Below, one piece after another: positions 8,011 through 15,733 of a stretch of 45,391 nt of DNA. How positions within the stretch are numbered: the first letter of the stretch is position 1; each line of letters starts with the position of its first letter. The notes under the pieces are model-generated. The model was not told the DNA's origin. It was given only the letters and a program-made list of their open reading frames with translations, and searched no databases. The stretch covers positions 1 to 45,391 of the forward strand of contig DASXLL010000364.1 in the NCBI GenBank assembly GCA_036496265.1, read 5' to 3'. Position numbers and translations under genes: made by a program. This stretch comes from CAYLLN01 sp036496265 (GTDB taxonomy: Bacteria; Planctomycetota; Planctomycetia; Pirellulales; Pirellulaceae).

Positions 8011-9447
8011 CTATACCGCTTCCGCCCTCCGCTTCGGCTTATATATCTCCGTCGCTGTCCCCAAGTACGCATCGCCGGCATTCATGATCGTTTCGCTCAG
8101 CGTCGGATGCGGATGAATCGTCTCCGCAATGTCGGTCACTTCGCAGCCCATCTCAATCGCCAACGCGGCTTCCGCGATCAACTCACCCGCGCCCGCGCCG
8201 ACGATACCCACACCGAGGACGCGGTCGTTGTCTGGATCGACAAGGATTTTGGTTAAGCCTTCGGTGCGACCGAGGGCAATCGCGCGGCCGCTGGCCGCCC
8301 ACGGATACAGGGCCACTTCGTGTTTCCGCCCATCGCGCTTGGCTTGCTCTTCGGTCAGGCCGCACCAGGCAATCTCAGGATCGGTGAACACGACAGCGGG
8401 AATCGCTTGGGGTTCAAACGCTGCGGGCTTGCCGGCAATTACTTCCGCGGCAACGCGGCCTTCGTGCGTCGCTTTGTGAGCCAACATTGGCTCGCCGGCC
8501 ACGTCGCCGATCGCCAGAATGTGCGGGTCGGACGTACGCTGATGATGATCCACCTGAACGAAGCCCTTAGCATCGATTTCGACCTGCGTATTCTCCAATC
8601 CAAAGCCTCGGCTGTTCGGCCGCCGCCCGACGGAAACCAAAACGCGATCGAATTGTTCCGCGCCGAATTTTCCCGGCCCTTCGAATGCGACTTCCACTTT
8701 GCCATCGCGCTGGCCGATCGAACCGACTTTCGTATTGAGAAAAATTCGGTCGCCGAACAGCGTCGTCAGTCGTTTATGCAGCGGCTTGACGAGATCACGA
8801 TCCGCGCCCGGCAATAAACCATCGAGCAACTCGACGACGCTGACTTTCGTGCCCAGCTGGGCATAAACGGTGCCCATTTCCAGGCCAATATACCCACCGC
8901 CGATCACCAGCAACGTCTTGGGCAGATCAGCCAGCGCCAGCGCCCCGGTCGAATCCATCACGCGATCACTGCCAATGTTGAACGCCGGCGGCATTGCCGG
9001 CGCCGAGCCCGTTGCCAGAATGCAATGGTCAAAAGTCAGTGTTTTTTCAGGTGGAATTGAGGCGTCGTCCCCCTCCAGCCGCAATGTCGTGCTGTTCTCG
9101 AACACTCCGCGAGCGTTGATGACCTTCACATTGCGGCGCTTGGCCAGTTGTTTCAACCCGCTCGAAAGCGTACTGATCACTTTTTCTTTCCGTGCGCGGA
9201 TTTTGTCGATATCCAGCTTCGGTTGTGGAAATTCAACGCCCCAGTCGTGCCGCAATTCATCGACTTCCGCGATCACGCGGGCCACATGCAACAGCGCCTT
9301 CGACGGAATGCACCCGCGCAAAAGACAGGTGCCGCCCAAACGTGCATCCGCTTCAACAATCGTGACTTCCAGCCCCTCGTCCGCCGCTAAAAACGCCGCC
9401 GCATAACCGCCAGGACCGCCGCCGAGAACAACTAATGGACAATGCAT
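8011..9447 (-). CDS. lpdA: Dihydrolipoyl dehydrogenase (E3)
   Basis: The 478-aa flavoprotein opens with an FAD-binding Rossmann motif (VVLGGGPGGYAAAFLAADEG). It has the redox disulfide in GGTCLLRGCIPSKAL (Cys41, Cys46), a second nucleotide motif for NAD (VIGGGYIGLEMG), the FAD-contacting segment ILAIGDVAG, and the C-terminal active-site His in IHPHPTLSE. It reoxidises dihydrolipoamide of E2 with NAD. The usual active-site wording GGTCLNVGCIPSK is altered to LLRG between the cysteines, as in some relatives. It lies upstream of aceE-aceF on the same strand and 2 bp downstream of a small membrane protein gene, so the three enzymes probably form one regulatory unit. Confidence 0.95.
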   Translation of the reverse strand: MHCPLVVLGGGPGGYAAAFLAADEGLEVTIVEADARLGGTCLLRGCIPSKALLHVARVIAEVDELRHDWGVEFPQPKLDIDKIRARKEKVISTLSSGLKQLAKRRNVKVINARGVFENSTTLRLEGDDASIPPEKTLTFDHCILATGSAPAMPPAFNIGSDRVMDSTGALALADLPKTLLVIGGGYIGLEMGTVYAQLGTKVSVVELLDGLLPGADRDLVKPLHKRLTTLFGDRIFLNTKVGSIGQRDGKVEVAFEGPGKFGAEQFDRVLVSVGRRPNSRGFGLENTQVEIDAKGFVQVDHHQRTSDPHILAIGDVAGEPMLAHKATHEGRVAAEVIAGKPAAFEPQAIPAVVFTDPEIAWCGLTEEQAKRDGRKHEVALYPWAASGRAIALGRTEGLTKILVDPDNDRVLGVGIVGAGAGELIAEAALAIEMGCEVTDIAETIHPHPTLSETIMNAGDAYLGTATEIYKPKRRAEAV

Positions 9448-9449
9448 GG

Positions 9450-9680
9450 CTATTTGAATTTGCCAACTACAGCGGTGCCAATCAGAATTGCCATGCCCAC
9501 AACACCAAGAATGGTCCCTACAATCTTCGGGACCATTTGATTTGTTTCAGGCGAAAGTAACTGCCCGATTATCCGCTTCAAGCGAAATGGGTTCCACTTA
9601 TAAGGCAACAACCAAGCGGCAATACCACCAGCGACGCATAGCGAACCAATACCGAGCTGTCCGGCAATTTGCTCGTCCAT
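9450..9680 (-). CDS. Small membrane protein of unknown function
   Basis: The 76-aa product (from the ATG at 9680) has two hydrophobic segments (about 9-26 and 51-73) separated by a basic loop (YKWNPFRLKRIIGQ), so a helical hairpin in the inner membrane is likely. I do not recognise a family. A GTG nine codons upstream is possible, but it falls inside a hairpin repeat. The gene ends 2 bp before the lpdA start codon and begins just after rpsD, which suggests real co-transcription, but coding status rests only on the open frame, hydrophobic pattern and tight spacing. Confidence 0.55.
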   Translation of the reverse strand: MDEQIAGQLGIGSLCVAGGIAAWLLPYKWNPFRLKRIIGQLLSPETNQMVPKIVGTILGVVGMAILIGTAVVGKFK

Positions 9681-9687
9681 TACGGAC

Positions 9688-9704
9688 GGCACACGGAGTG
9701 TGCC
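9688..9704. repeat. Short hairpin GGCACAC-GGA-GTGTGCC
   Basis: A perfect 7-bp stem with loop GGA (TCC on the minus strand) lies between rpsD and the small membrane protein gene. The loop and its flanks match the CTCCGT-loop hairpins in the BMC operon although the stem sequence differs. Confidence 0.6.
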
Positions 9705-9711
9705 CACTACG

Positions 9712-10323
9712 TTATCGCGCTAGAAACTCGACGACGATATTCACATCGACCGGCAAGCTAAAATCGCTGGGTCCAGGTAAGCCGACGACTGTCGCCCGCA
9801 GCGTTTCCGGATCGAACGTGACCCAGTCGGGCGTTTGCTGGCTGTTGCCGTCGCCAACAACACCCTTGTAGAGATTGTAGATGTCTTCTTTCGGGCGGAT
9901 CGTGATCACATCGCCGGGCCGAAGCTGGTAGCTGGGGCTCGTGACCTTGATGCCGTTGACATAGAAGTGGCCGTGAACGATGCCTTGACGCGCCTGCGGG
10001 CGAGTCTTGGTGAAGCCAGCCCGGCGGACGACGTTGTCCAGCCGGCGCTCGCACAGCGTGAGCATCTGTTCGCCCGTGTTGCCCTTTTTCGAGGACACCA
10101 TGTGGTAGTACTTGCGGAGCTGCTTTTCCAGCAGGCCGTAATAGTGCTTGATTTTCTGCTTTTCCTGGGAGGCGAGGCCCCAGTTCGAGAGCTTGCGGCC
10201 CTTCACGTGCATGCCCGGCGGATTGTCGCGGCGCTCCATGGCCTTCACGGCGCCGGCCGTTTCATAGATGAGCGTGCCCAAGCGGCGGTTGATGCGGGCC
10301 TTGGGACCGTTATAGCGAGCCAT
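9712..10323 (-). CDS. rpsD: 30S ribosomal protein S4
   Basis: The 203-aa protein begins MARYNGPKARINRRLG and contains the S4 RNA-binding domain at about 96-155 (CERRLDNVVRRAGFTKTRPQARQ ... GIVHGHFYVNG, YQLRPGDVITI). It binds 16S rRNA early in 30S assembly. The N-terminal zinc cysteines of some S4 proteins are absent, so this is the zinc-free form. It is isolated from the usual rpsM-rpsK-rpsD-rpoA cluster, as is common in planctomycetes. The first gene downstream is the small membrane protein. Confidence 0.96.
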   Translation of the reverse strand: MARYNGPKARINRRLGTLIYETAGAVKAMERRDNPPGMHVKGRKLSNWGLASQEKQKIKHYYGLLEKQLRKYYHMVSSKKGNTGEQMLTLCERRLDNVVRRAGFTKTRPQARQGIVHGHFYVNGIKVTSPSYQLRPGDVITIRPKEDIYNLYKGVVGDGNSQQTPDWVTFDPETLRATVVGLPGPSDFSLPVDVNIVVEFLAR

Positions 10324-10689
10324 ACAAAAATCAACTCCGAAAGTTACAACTTCAGCGATCGCAATGGTTTACAGCGGCCACCGGTGCTTACCGGTCCGCG
10401 GGAAGCCCTTTATAATTGCGAAAGCCCGCCACTCTTGCAAGTGGTGCCTCGGTCCTAAAAGTGGTTCGACCAACGACTTACAAAAATTTCCCAAAATCTC
10501 GCCCGGTTTTTTGCCCAAATCGCGATGTACCCAAAGTAGGCCCCTTGCTCCGCAACGGCCTGCGCACCGACAACGTCTCAATCGCCAACACTGCCAAGCA
10601 ACACGCGCTCAACTTGAGCGCACCGTCTCTCCAAGCCAAACTCTGAACTTCGCGGCCCTCAACGCCTTACAACTCGCGCGATGGTCCTT

Positions 10690-10717
10690 CGTAATGAAAA
10701 AACTTCAAACTTTAGCG
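10690..10717 (+). repeat. Dispersed 28-bp repeat, copy 1
   Basis: This segment matches the reverse complement of 24015-24042 at 27 of 28 positions. It starts CGTAATGAAAAAA and ends CTTTAGCG. A partial relative (TTTTTTCATTACAGG) is seen near 45315. All three sites are intergenic. Confidence 0.75.
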
Positions 10718-10812
10718 ATCATACCAACACTTCGCTGATCGCCTTGATTTGGCTTCCTTGACAACTCGCATCAACCAGACTACCTAGAACGATCTTTGAA
10801 ATTGTGTTTTCT

Positions 10813-10835
10813 CTCGGCGAAAATGCCGAGTTTTT
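10813..10835 (+). terminator. Rho-independent terminator-like hairpin with T5
   Basis: CTCGGC, loop GAAAAT, GCCGAG, then TTTTT. It lies 20 bp upstream of the acidic-protein start on the plus strand, so it would end a transcript started in the spacer or attenuate the downstream gene. Confidence 0.5.
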
Positions 10836-10854
10836 GCCGAATTAGGGTTGTGTA

Positions 10855-11268
10855 ATGAAGAGCACTGGCGGCGGTCATAGCGAAGACGATGAAGACGCCG
10901 AAGAAGGCTTTGAGCCCCGGCCGCCGCTGCCAACTCCGCCCGCCAAGGGTGCCCCCGGCGGCGAGCTTGACGATTTCGATGAGGAAGATTTCGACGACGA
11001 GTTCGACGACGACTTCGAGGAAGAGCTCGAAGACGAATACGAGCTCTCCGAATTCACCGACGTAACCGACGACGACCTCGCCGAGGACGAAGAAGCCGAC
11101 GTCACCGCCATGGGCGACTTCGTCGATGAAGACGCCGAGCCCGAAGAAGAACCCGCCCTTGAAGGCGAAGAAGGCGCCGAGGAAGAGGAAGAAGGCGGCA
11201 AAAAGAAAAAGGGCGACAAAGGGAAGAAAGCAAAGAAGAAAAAGGGCGACGACGATCTGGACGACTGA
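10855..11268 (+). CDS. Extremely acidic low-complexity protein
   Basis: The 137-aa product is dominated by Asp and Glu (for example DDFDEEDFDDEFDDDFEEEL) and ends in a Lys/Gly block (GGKKKKGDKGKKAKKKKGDDD) followed by an acidic tip. No folded domain, signal peptide or membrane segment is visible; it should be disordered. The acidic body followed by a basic tail resembles nucleic-acid- or histone-binding acidic tails and RpoE(delta)-like tails, but I assign no function. It starts with ATG and is followed by a heptamer dyad and ileS on the same strand. Codon composition (GAC/GAG/GAA-rich) means the open frame could in part be a compositional effect, which lowers confidence. Confidence 0.65.
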   Translation: MKSTGGGHSEDDEDAEEGFEPRPPLPTPPAKGAPGGELDDFDEEDFDDEFDDDFEEELEDEYELSEFTDVTDDDLAEDEEADVTAMGDFVDEDAEPEEEPALEGEEGAEEEEEGGKKKKGDKGKKAKKKKGDDDLDD

Positions 11269-11279
11269 ACGCTGATCAA

Positions 11280-11357
11280 GTCCAAGGTCCCAAGTCCAAT
11301 GTCCAAAGTCGAATTCAAATGGATAATAACTTTGGACCTGGGACCTTGGACTTTGGA
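11280..11357. repeat. Heptamer dyad element before ileS
   Basis: Left block of 7-bp units (AAGTCCA, AGGTCCC, AAGTCCA, ATGTCCA, AAGTCGA) and right block of their complements (CTTTGGA, CCTGGGA, CCTTGGA, CTTTGGA) around an AT-rich centre. It fills the spacer between the acidic protein and ileS. Confidence 0.8.
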
Positions 11358-11368
11358 CTTGAGCAACG

Positions 11369-14300
11369 ATGTTTCAGCCGGTAAGTGCGAGTGCGAACCT
11401 CCCCCGCCAGGAAGAAGAGATTCTGCAGTTCTGGAAAGAGCGGGGCATTTTTGACCAGTCGATCGAGCAGCGGCGACAAAAAAACGTCGGCCGCTTCGTC
11501 TTCTACGAAGGCCCGCCGACCGCCAACGGCATGCCCCACCCCGGCCACTGCCTGACGCGAGCCATCAAAGACCTCTTCCCGCGCTACAAAACCATGCGCG
11601 GCTACCTCTGCGAGCGCAAAGCCGGCTGGGACACCCACGGCCTCCCCGTCGAAGTCGAAGTCTGCAAAGAACTCGGCATCCACTCCAAGGAAGAGATCGA
11701 AAATTTCGGCATCGAGCCCTTCATCCACCGCTGCCAGGAATCCGTCTGGCGCTACATGAAAGAATGGGAGCGCCTCACCGAGCGCCTCGGCTTCTGGATT
11801 CACCTCGAAGACGCCTACGTCACCTACCACCAGTCCTACGTCGAAAGCGTCTGGTGGTCGCTCAAAAACCTCTTCGACCGCAATCTCCTCTACCAAGGCC
11901 ACAAAATCGTCTGGTGGTGGGCCCAAGGCGGCACTGCCCTCAGTAGCGGCGAAGTCGGCCAAGGCTACCGCGAAGTCGCTGACCCGAGCGTCTATGTCCT
12001 GTTCCCAATTGTCCTCGATGATCGAGCTAAACAGCTTGGAATCAACGAACCAACATCACTTCTCATCTGGACAACGACTCCTTGGACACTGCCCAGTAAT
12101 CAATTCGCTGCGGTTCGTGTTGATATTGAATATGCTCTGACGGTTGAACCCGAATCGGGAGAGCGGATTTTAATGGCCGCGGCGTTGGTAGAGGCGTTGT
12201 CAGCCAAGTCCAAAACTAACCTTGAAACAATCAAAACTTTTCGAGGTGAGGAATTGGTGGGTTTGCGTTATTTGCCACCATTTGACTATTTCCATCGGAC
12301 CGACGACCACGAAGAAGTCCTTGAAGAGTACACGGATTCGGGTTTGGACACGCTGTTGGAATCCGAAAGTGGAAGCAATGGGAGAGAGCCAGAATTTAGA
12401 GTCGTACGGCAGCATCCATCCTGGCGAATTGTGGCGGCCGACTTTGTGACGATTGAGACCGGCACTGGAATCGTGCATATAGCACCTGCGTTTGGTGAAG
12501 AAGACTACAAGCTACTAGAGAAGGAACAACTTTTTCGATGGCCGGAGGACGAAGGTCCCAAGCTGCTTTGTCCCGTCGGACCTGACGGGGTATTTGAAGA
12601 CATCGTTCATGGTTTCGCTGGGAAATGGGTCAAGGATTGCGACAAAGAAATCATCCGGCACCTGAAGGATCCCAATGCGAACTGGCAAAAGCGAAATTTG
12701 CTTTTTCATCAAGAACAATACATTCATGACTATCCGTTCTGCTGGCGCGCTGAACAGGACCCGCTGATTCAATACCCGCGCGAAAGCTGGTTCATTAAAA
12801 CGACAGCATTCAAGGATGAAATGCTCGCCAACAACGAGCAAATCAACTGGCTGCCAGAGCACATCAAGCACGGACGCTTCGGCAACTTCCTTGAAAGCAA
12901 TGTCGATTGGGCACTTAGTCGTGAGCGTTATTGGGGCACACCGCTGCCAATTTGGGTTTGTGAGCAGACGGGAAAAATGGAAGCGGTTGCGAGTTATGAG
13001 GAACTGCTGAAAAAGCCGGGCGTGACGGGACAGGAAGTTTGGGATGCAGCCAAGAAGGCGAAGCCTTCGCTGCCCGATGACCTCTGTGTTCACAAGCCCT
13101 ACATCGACGCCGTCACTTACGATTCACCGTTCGCCAAAGGCGCGTGTATGAACCGCGTCACCGAAGTCATCGACTGCTGGTACGACAGCGGTGCAATGCC
13201 CTTCGCCCAATGGGGCTATCCACATTCGGGCCAAGAGAAGTTCAAGGAACAATTCCCTGCCGACTTCATTAGCGAAGCCCTTGATCAAACCCGCGGCTGG
13301 TTTTACAGCCAACTCGCCATCTCCACGATGCTTTTCGGCCCCGGAGTTCAAAGTTCAAAGTTCAAAGTTCAAAGCCAAGAAAACGAATTAACTTTGAACC
13401 TTGAACCCGGAACTTTGAACTGTGCCTACCCCCACCCCTTCCGCACCTGCATCGTCCTCGGCCTGATGCTTGGCGAAGACGGGCAGAAGATGAGCAAGAG
13501 CAAGCGGAATTACCGCGAGCCCTCCGAAATCTTCGACAAGCACGGTGCCGACGCGCTGCGATGGTTCTTCTTCGCTCAACAACCTCCCTGGACGACAATT
13601 CGTTACGCCGAGCGGGCCATCAAAGACACGATCCCCGAATTTATCCTCCGGCTGTGGAACTGTTTTTCGTTCTTCGTCAATTACGCCAATTCGAACGATC
13701 GCTTCGAGCCGGAAAAGTTGTTTAACGGCGACCCGCAGGGGAGCATGTTAGCGCAACGCAACGCTGTCGCCTCTGGCTCCCCGTTAAACGAGCCCATGCA
13801 GCTAACAGCCGCTGATTTGGCGAAGGGAAAGGGCTTTCGTCCGGCAAACGAACGCGGCGAGCTCGATCGCTGGATTCTCAGCGAACTAAACCGCACCGCC
13901 GCCGCCGTCGTCGAGCGAATGGACACCTACGACAACTACGAAGCGGCCAAAAAACTCCACGCCTTCGTCGATGGCCTCTCCAACTGGTACGTCCGCCGCA
14001 GCCGCGACCGGTTTTGGGCCGCTATGGATTCCGCTCATCAGCAGGACAAGCTCGATGCTTATTGGACGCTTTACGAGGCACTCCTCACGACGGCCAAGCT
14101 GATCGCGCCATTCACGCCTTTCCTGGCCGAAGCTCTGTGGCAGAACCTAACCGGTGTCTTCGGAGATCGCGCCGTTCGCTCCGTTCACCTGTGCGAATAT
14201 CCAACCGGCGATCGAAGTGCCGTCGATGAAAAGCTCTCCGAGCAAATGAAGCTACTACGTGAAATCGCCTCGCTCGGATTATCAGCGCGAATGGCGAACA

Positions 14301-14980
14301 AGCTGAAAGTGCGACAGCCGCTGTCGAAGGTCGAAGTAATCTTGTCCGATGCGACCCATCAAAAGTGGCTTGAAGAGCATGACGAGCTGCTCCGTGATGA
14401 GTTGAATGTGAAGAAGATCGACTACACGAAAGATGCCGAAAAATACATCACGTATCAGGTTCAGCCCAACTTCAAACGACTGGGGCCGCGCATCGGTAAG
14501 CTCCTTCCCGGCTGCAAAACCGTGCTCGGCAAAGCCGATGGCGGCAAACTGCTCGCTGAATTGACCGCCAGCGGCAAAGTGACTCTCGACATCGATGGAG
14601 AAACGATCGAACTCGATAACGAAGACATTCAAGTTCGCCTGCAAGCCAAGCCCGGCTGGGCAGCCGCCCAAGGCACCGATGTGGTGGTAGTCTTGGCAAC
14701 CGAGTTGACACCCGATCTTGTAGCTGAAGGCCTATCCCGCGATTTCGTCCGACTGGTGCAAGACCGCAGAAAGGACCTAGGTCTTGAGTTTACGGATCGG
14801 ATCGACATCGGCGTTGTCGGCGCATCGGAAGTCTTTAATAAAGCGGTCGTGCAGTTTGCCGACTACATTTGCGGAGAGACGCTCGCCAAGACTTTCTCCT
14901 CCGACTCGATTTCGGGCGTCGAACCAGTGGAAGTCGAAGTTGGCGACGAGAAAATCTCGTTGTTCGTTAAGAAGCAATAA
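11369..14980 (+). CDS. ileS: Isoleucyl-tRNA synthetase, eukaryote-like type 2, with repeat-derived insertion
   Basis: The 1203-aa class I synthetase charges tRNA-Ile. The HIGH motif appears as PHPGH (56-60) after YEGPPTANGMPHPGH, and KMSKS is at 707-711 (QKMSKSKRNY). The editing (CP1) domain lies between, with TTTPWTLPSNQFAAV at its start; the anticodon-binding domain follows about residue 800. VEVEVCKELG and KMSKSKRNY are features of the type 2 (eukaryotic/archaeal-like) enzymes, which as a group are often mupirocin-insensitive. Residues 660-684 are encoded by a heptamer dyad (13345-13421) and interrupt an otherwise conserved stretch (AISTMLFG ... YPHPFRTCIVLGLMLGEDG) shortly before KMSKS. 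The frame is kept. purN follows after 16 bp. Confidence 0.95.
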   Translation: MFQPVSASANLPRQEEEILQFWKERGIFDQSIEQRRQKNVGRFVFYEGPPTANGMPHPGHCLTRAIKDLFPRYKTMRGYLCERKAGWDTHGLPVEVEVCKELGIHSKEEIENFGIEPFIHRCQESVWRYMKEWERLTERLGFWIHLEDAYVTYHQSYVESVWWSLKNLFDRNLLYQGHKIVWWWAQGGTALSSGEVGQGYREVADPSVYVLFPIVLDDRAKQLGINEPTSLLIWTTTPWTLPSNQFAAVRVDIEYALTVEPESGERILMAAALVEALSAKSKTNLETIKTFRGEELVGLRYLPPFDYFHRTDDHEEVLEEYTDSGLDTLLESESGSNGREPEFRVVRQHPSWRIVAADFVTIETGTGIVHIAPAFGEEDYKLLEKEQLFRWPEDEGPKLLCPVGPDGVFEDIVHGFAGKWVKDCDKEIIRHLKDPNANWQKRNLLFHQEQYIHDYPFCWRAEQDPLIQYPRESWFIKTTAFKDEMLANNEQINWLPEHIKHGRFGNFLESNVDWALSRERYWGTPLPIWVCEQTGKMEAVASYEELLKKPGVTGQEVWDAAKKAKPSLPDDLCVHKPYIDAVTYDSPFAKGACMNRVTEVIDCWYDSGAMPFAQWGYPHSGQEKFKEQFPADFISEALDQTRGWFYSQLAISTMLFGPGVQSSKFKVQSQENELTLNLEPGTLNCAYPHPFRTCIVLGLMLGEDGQKMSKSKRNYREPSEIFDKHGADALRWFFFAQQPPWTTIRYAERAIKDTIPEFILRLWNCFSFFVNYANSNDRFEPEKLFNGDPQGSMLAQRNAVASGSPLNEPMQLTAADLAKGKGFRPANERGELDRWILSELNRTAAAVVERMDTYDNYEAAKKLHAFVDGLSNWYVRRSRDRFWAAMDSAHQQDKLDAYWTLYEALLTTAKLIAPFTPFLAEALWQNLTGVFGDRAVRSVHLCEYPTGDRSAVDEKLSEQMKLLREIASLGLSARMANKLKVRQPLSKVEVILSDATHQKWLEEHDELLRDELNVKKIDYTKDAEKYITYQVQPNFKRLGPRIGKLLPGCKTVLGKADGGKLLAELTASGKVTLDIDGETIELDNEDIQVRLQAKPGWAAAQGTDVVVVLATELTPDLVAEGLSRDFVRLVQDRRKDLGLEFTDRIDIGVVGASEVFNKAVVQFADYICGETLAKTFSSDSISGVEPVEVEVGDEKISLFVKKQ
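13345..13421. repeat. Heptamer dyad element inside ileS
   Basis: Four tandem AGTTCAA units, an A-rich centre, then units ACTTTGA, ACCTTGA, ACCCGGA, ACTTTGA. The element is 77 bp and encodes about 25 residues of IleRS without breaking the frame. Confidence 0.85.
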
Positions 14981-14990
14981 GAAGCAATAA
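14971..14990 (+). repeat. Tandem 10-bp duplication over the ileS stop codon
   Basis: GAAGCAATAA occurs twice in tandem. The first copy holds the ileS stop codon (14978-14980). The second copy and the following GAAG form the short spacer and weak purine-rich ribosome site before purN. Confidence 0.7.
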
Positions 14991-14996
14991 GAAGTC

Positions 14997-15587
14997 ATGC
15001 CAGCCCCGCTTCCAATTGCAGTGTTGATTTCGGGCGGCGGCACCACGCTGCGGAATTTGATCGGCCGCATCCATGACGGAACATTGCCCGTCGAAATCCG
15101 GCTAGTGATTTCGAGTAGTCCAACAGCGAAAGGACTAGAGTTCTCCAAGGCAGCGAGAATTCGATCGCTCGTCATCGAAAAGAAGAAGGGACTAAGCGAC
15201 ACGGCGTTCAGCGAGGCCGTGTTTGGGCCGTGTCGAGAGGCCGCGGTGAAGTATGTTGTGATGGGTGGCTATCTCAAACACGTTTTGATTCCGGCGGATT
15301 TTGAGAAGCGCGTGCTCAACATTCATCCGGCGCTATTGCCGGGATTTGGCGGCAAAGGAATGTATGGCCTGCGCGTGCATGAGGCGGTGATCACCGCCGG
15401 AGACGAGGTCTCGGGTTGTACCGTGCATTTTGTGGACAATGTGTACGACCACGGGCCTGTGATCCTGCAAAGGAAAGTGGAAGTGAAGCCAGGCGACACC
15501 CCAGAAACTCTCCAAGCGCGGGTGTTTGAAGCCGAGTGCGAAACCTATCCCGAAGCTCTTCGCCAGCTAGCCGCCAAAGCGAATTAA
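14997..15587 (+). CDS. purN: Phosphoribosylglycinamide formyltransferase
   Basis: The 196-aa enzyme transfers a formyl group from 10-formyl-THF to GAR in purine synthesis. The N-terminal phosphate-binding loop is LISGGGTTLRNLI. The catalytic Asn and His are in LNIHPALLPGFGGKGMYG and the catalytic Asp is in VDNVYDHGPVI, in the expected order and spacing. The length is normal for PurN. It lies 16 bp after ileS and is the last gene before the BMC operon. Confidence 0.94.
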   Translation: MPAPLPIAVLISGGGTTLRNLIGRIHDGTLPVEIRLVISSSPTAKGLEFSKAARIRSLVIEKKKGLSDTAFSEAVFGPCREAAVKYVVMGGYLKHVLIPADFEKRVLNIHPALLPGFGGKGMYGLRVHEAVITAGDEVSGCTVHFVDNVYDHGPVILQRKVEVKPGDTPETLQARVFEAECETYPEALRQLAAKAN

Positions 15588-15650
15588 GTCGTTGCGGCAG
15601 CAGGTCTTGCATTCATTTTCCAGCCCGTTGCCGATTGCATTTGCGCATTC

Positions 15651-15702
15651 TATGACAGGTTTCTATCATCTAGTGCTTGCAATATGCCCTATACTTGTCA
15701 TA
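15651..15702. promoter_or_regulatory. Candidate operator half-sites and promoter of the BMC operon
   Basis: TATGACA (15651-15657) and its reverse complement TGTCATA (15696-15702) face each other. Between and overlapping them is a plausible sigma-70 promoter: TTGCAA (15677-15682), 16-bp spacer, CATAAT (15699-15704). The right half-site overlaps the -10. Repression by the adjacent DeoR-family protein is inference from position. Confidence 0.5.
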
Positions 15703-15733
15703 ATCAGGGCAACTTGCGTGGAGTTTGCAAGCA

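Larger units (their letters stand above)
10324..10854. other. 531-bp spacer between divergent rpsD and acidic-protein genes
   Basis: No protein gene is convincing here. A perfect TATAAT stands on the plus strand at 10411-10416 with a weak -35 (TTACCG, 10388-10393) at 17 bp. The same bases read TTATAA on the minus strand with TTGCAA 19 bp before it, so a divergent promoter serving rpsD is also possible. A 28-nt segment at 10690-10717 recurs, inverted, at 24015-24042. A hairpin followed by T5 closes the region. Confidence 0.5.

Noticed and set aside
13362..13598. ileS considered broken by the repeat insertion
   Set aside because: The reading frame stays open through the insertion, and both catalytic motifs and the C-terminal domains follow in the same frame.
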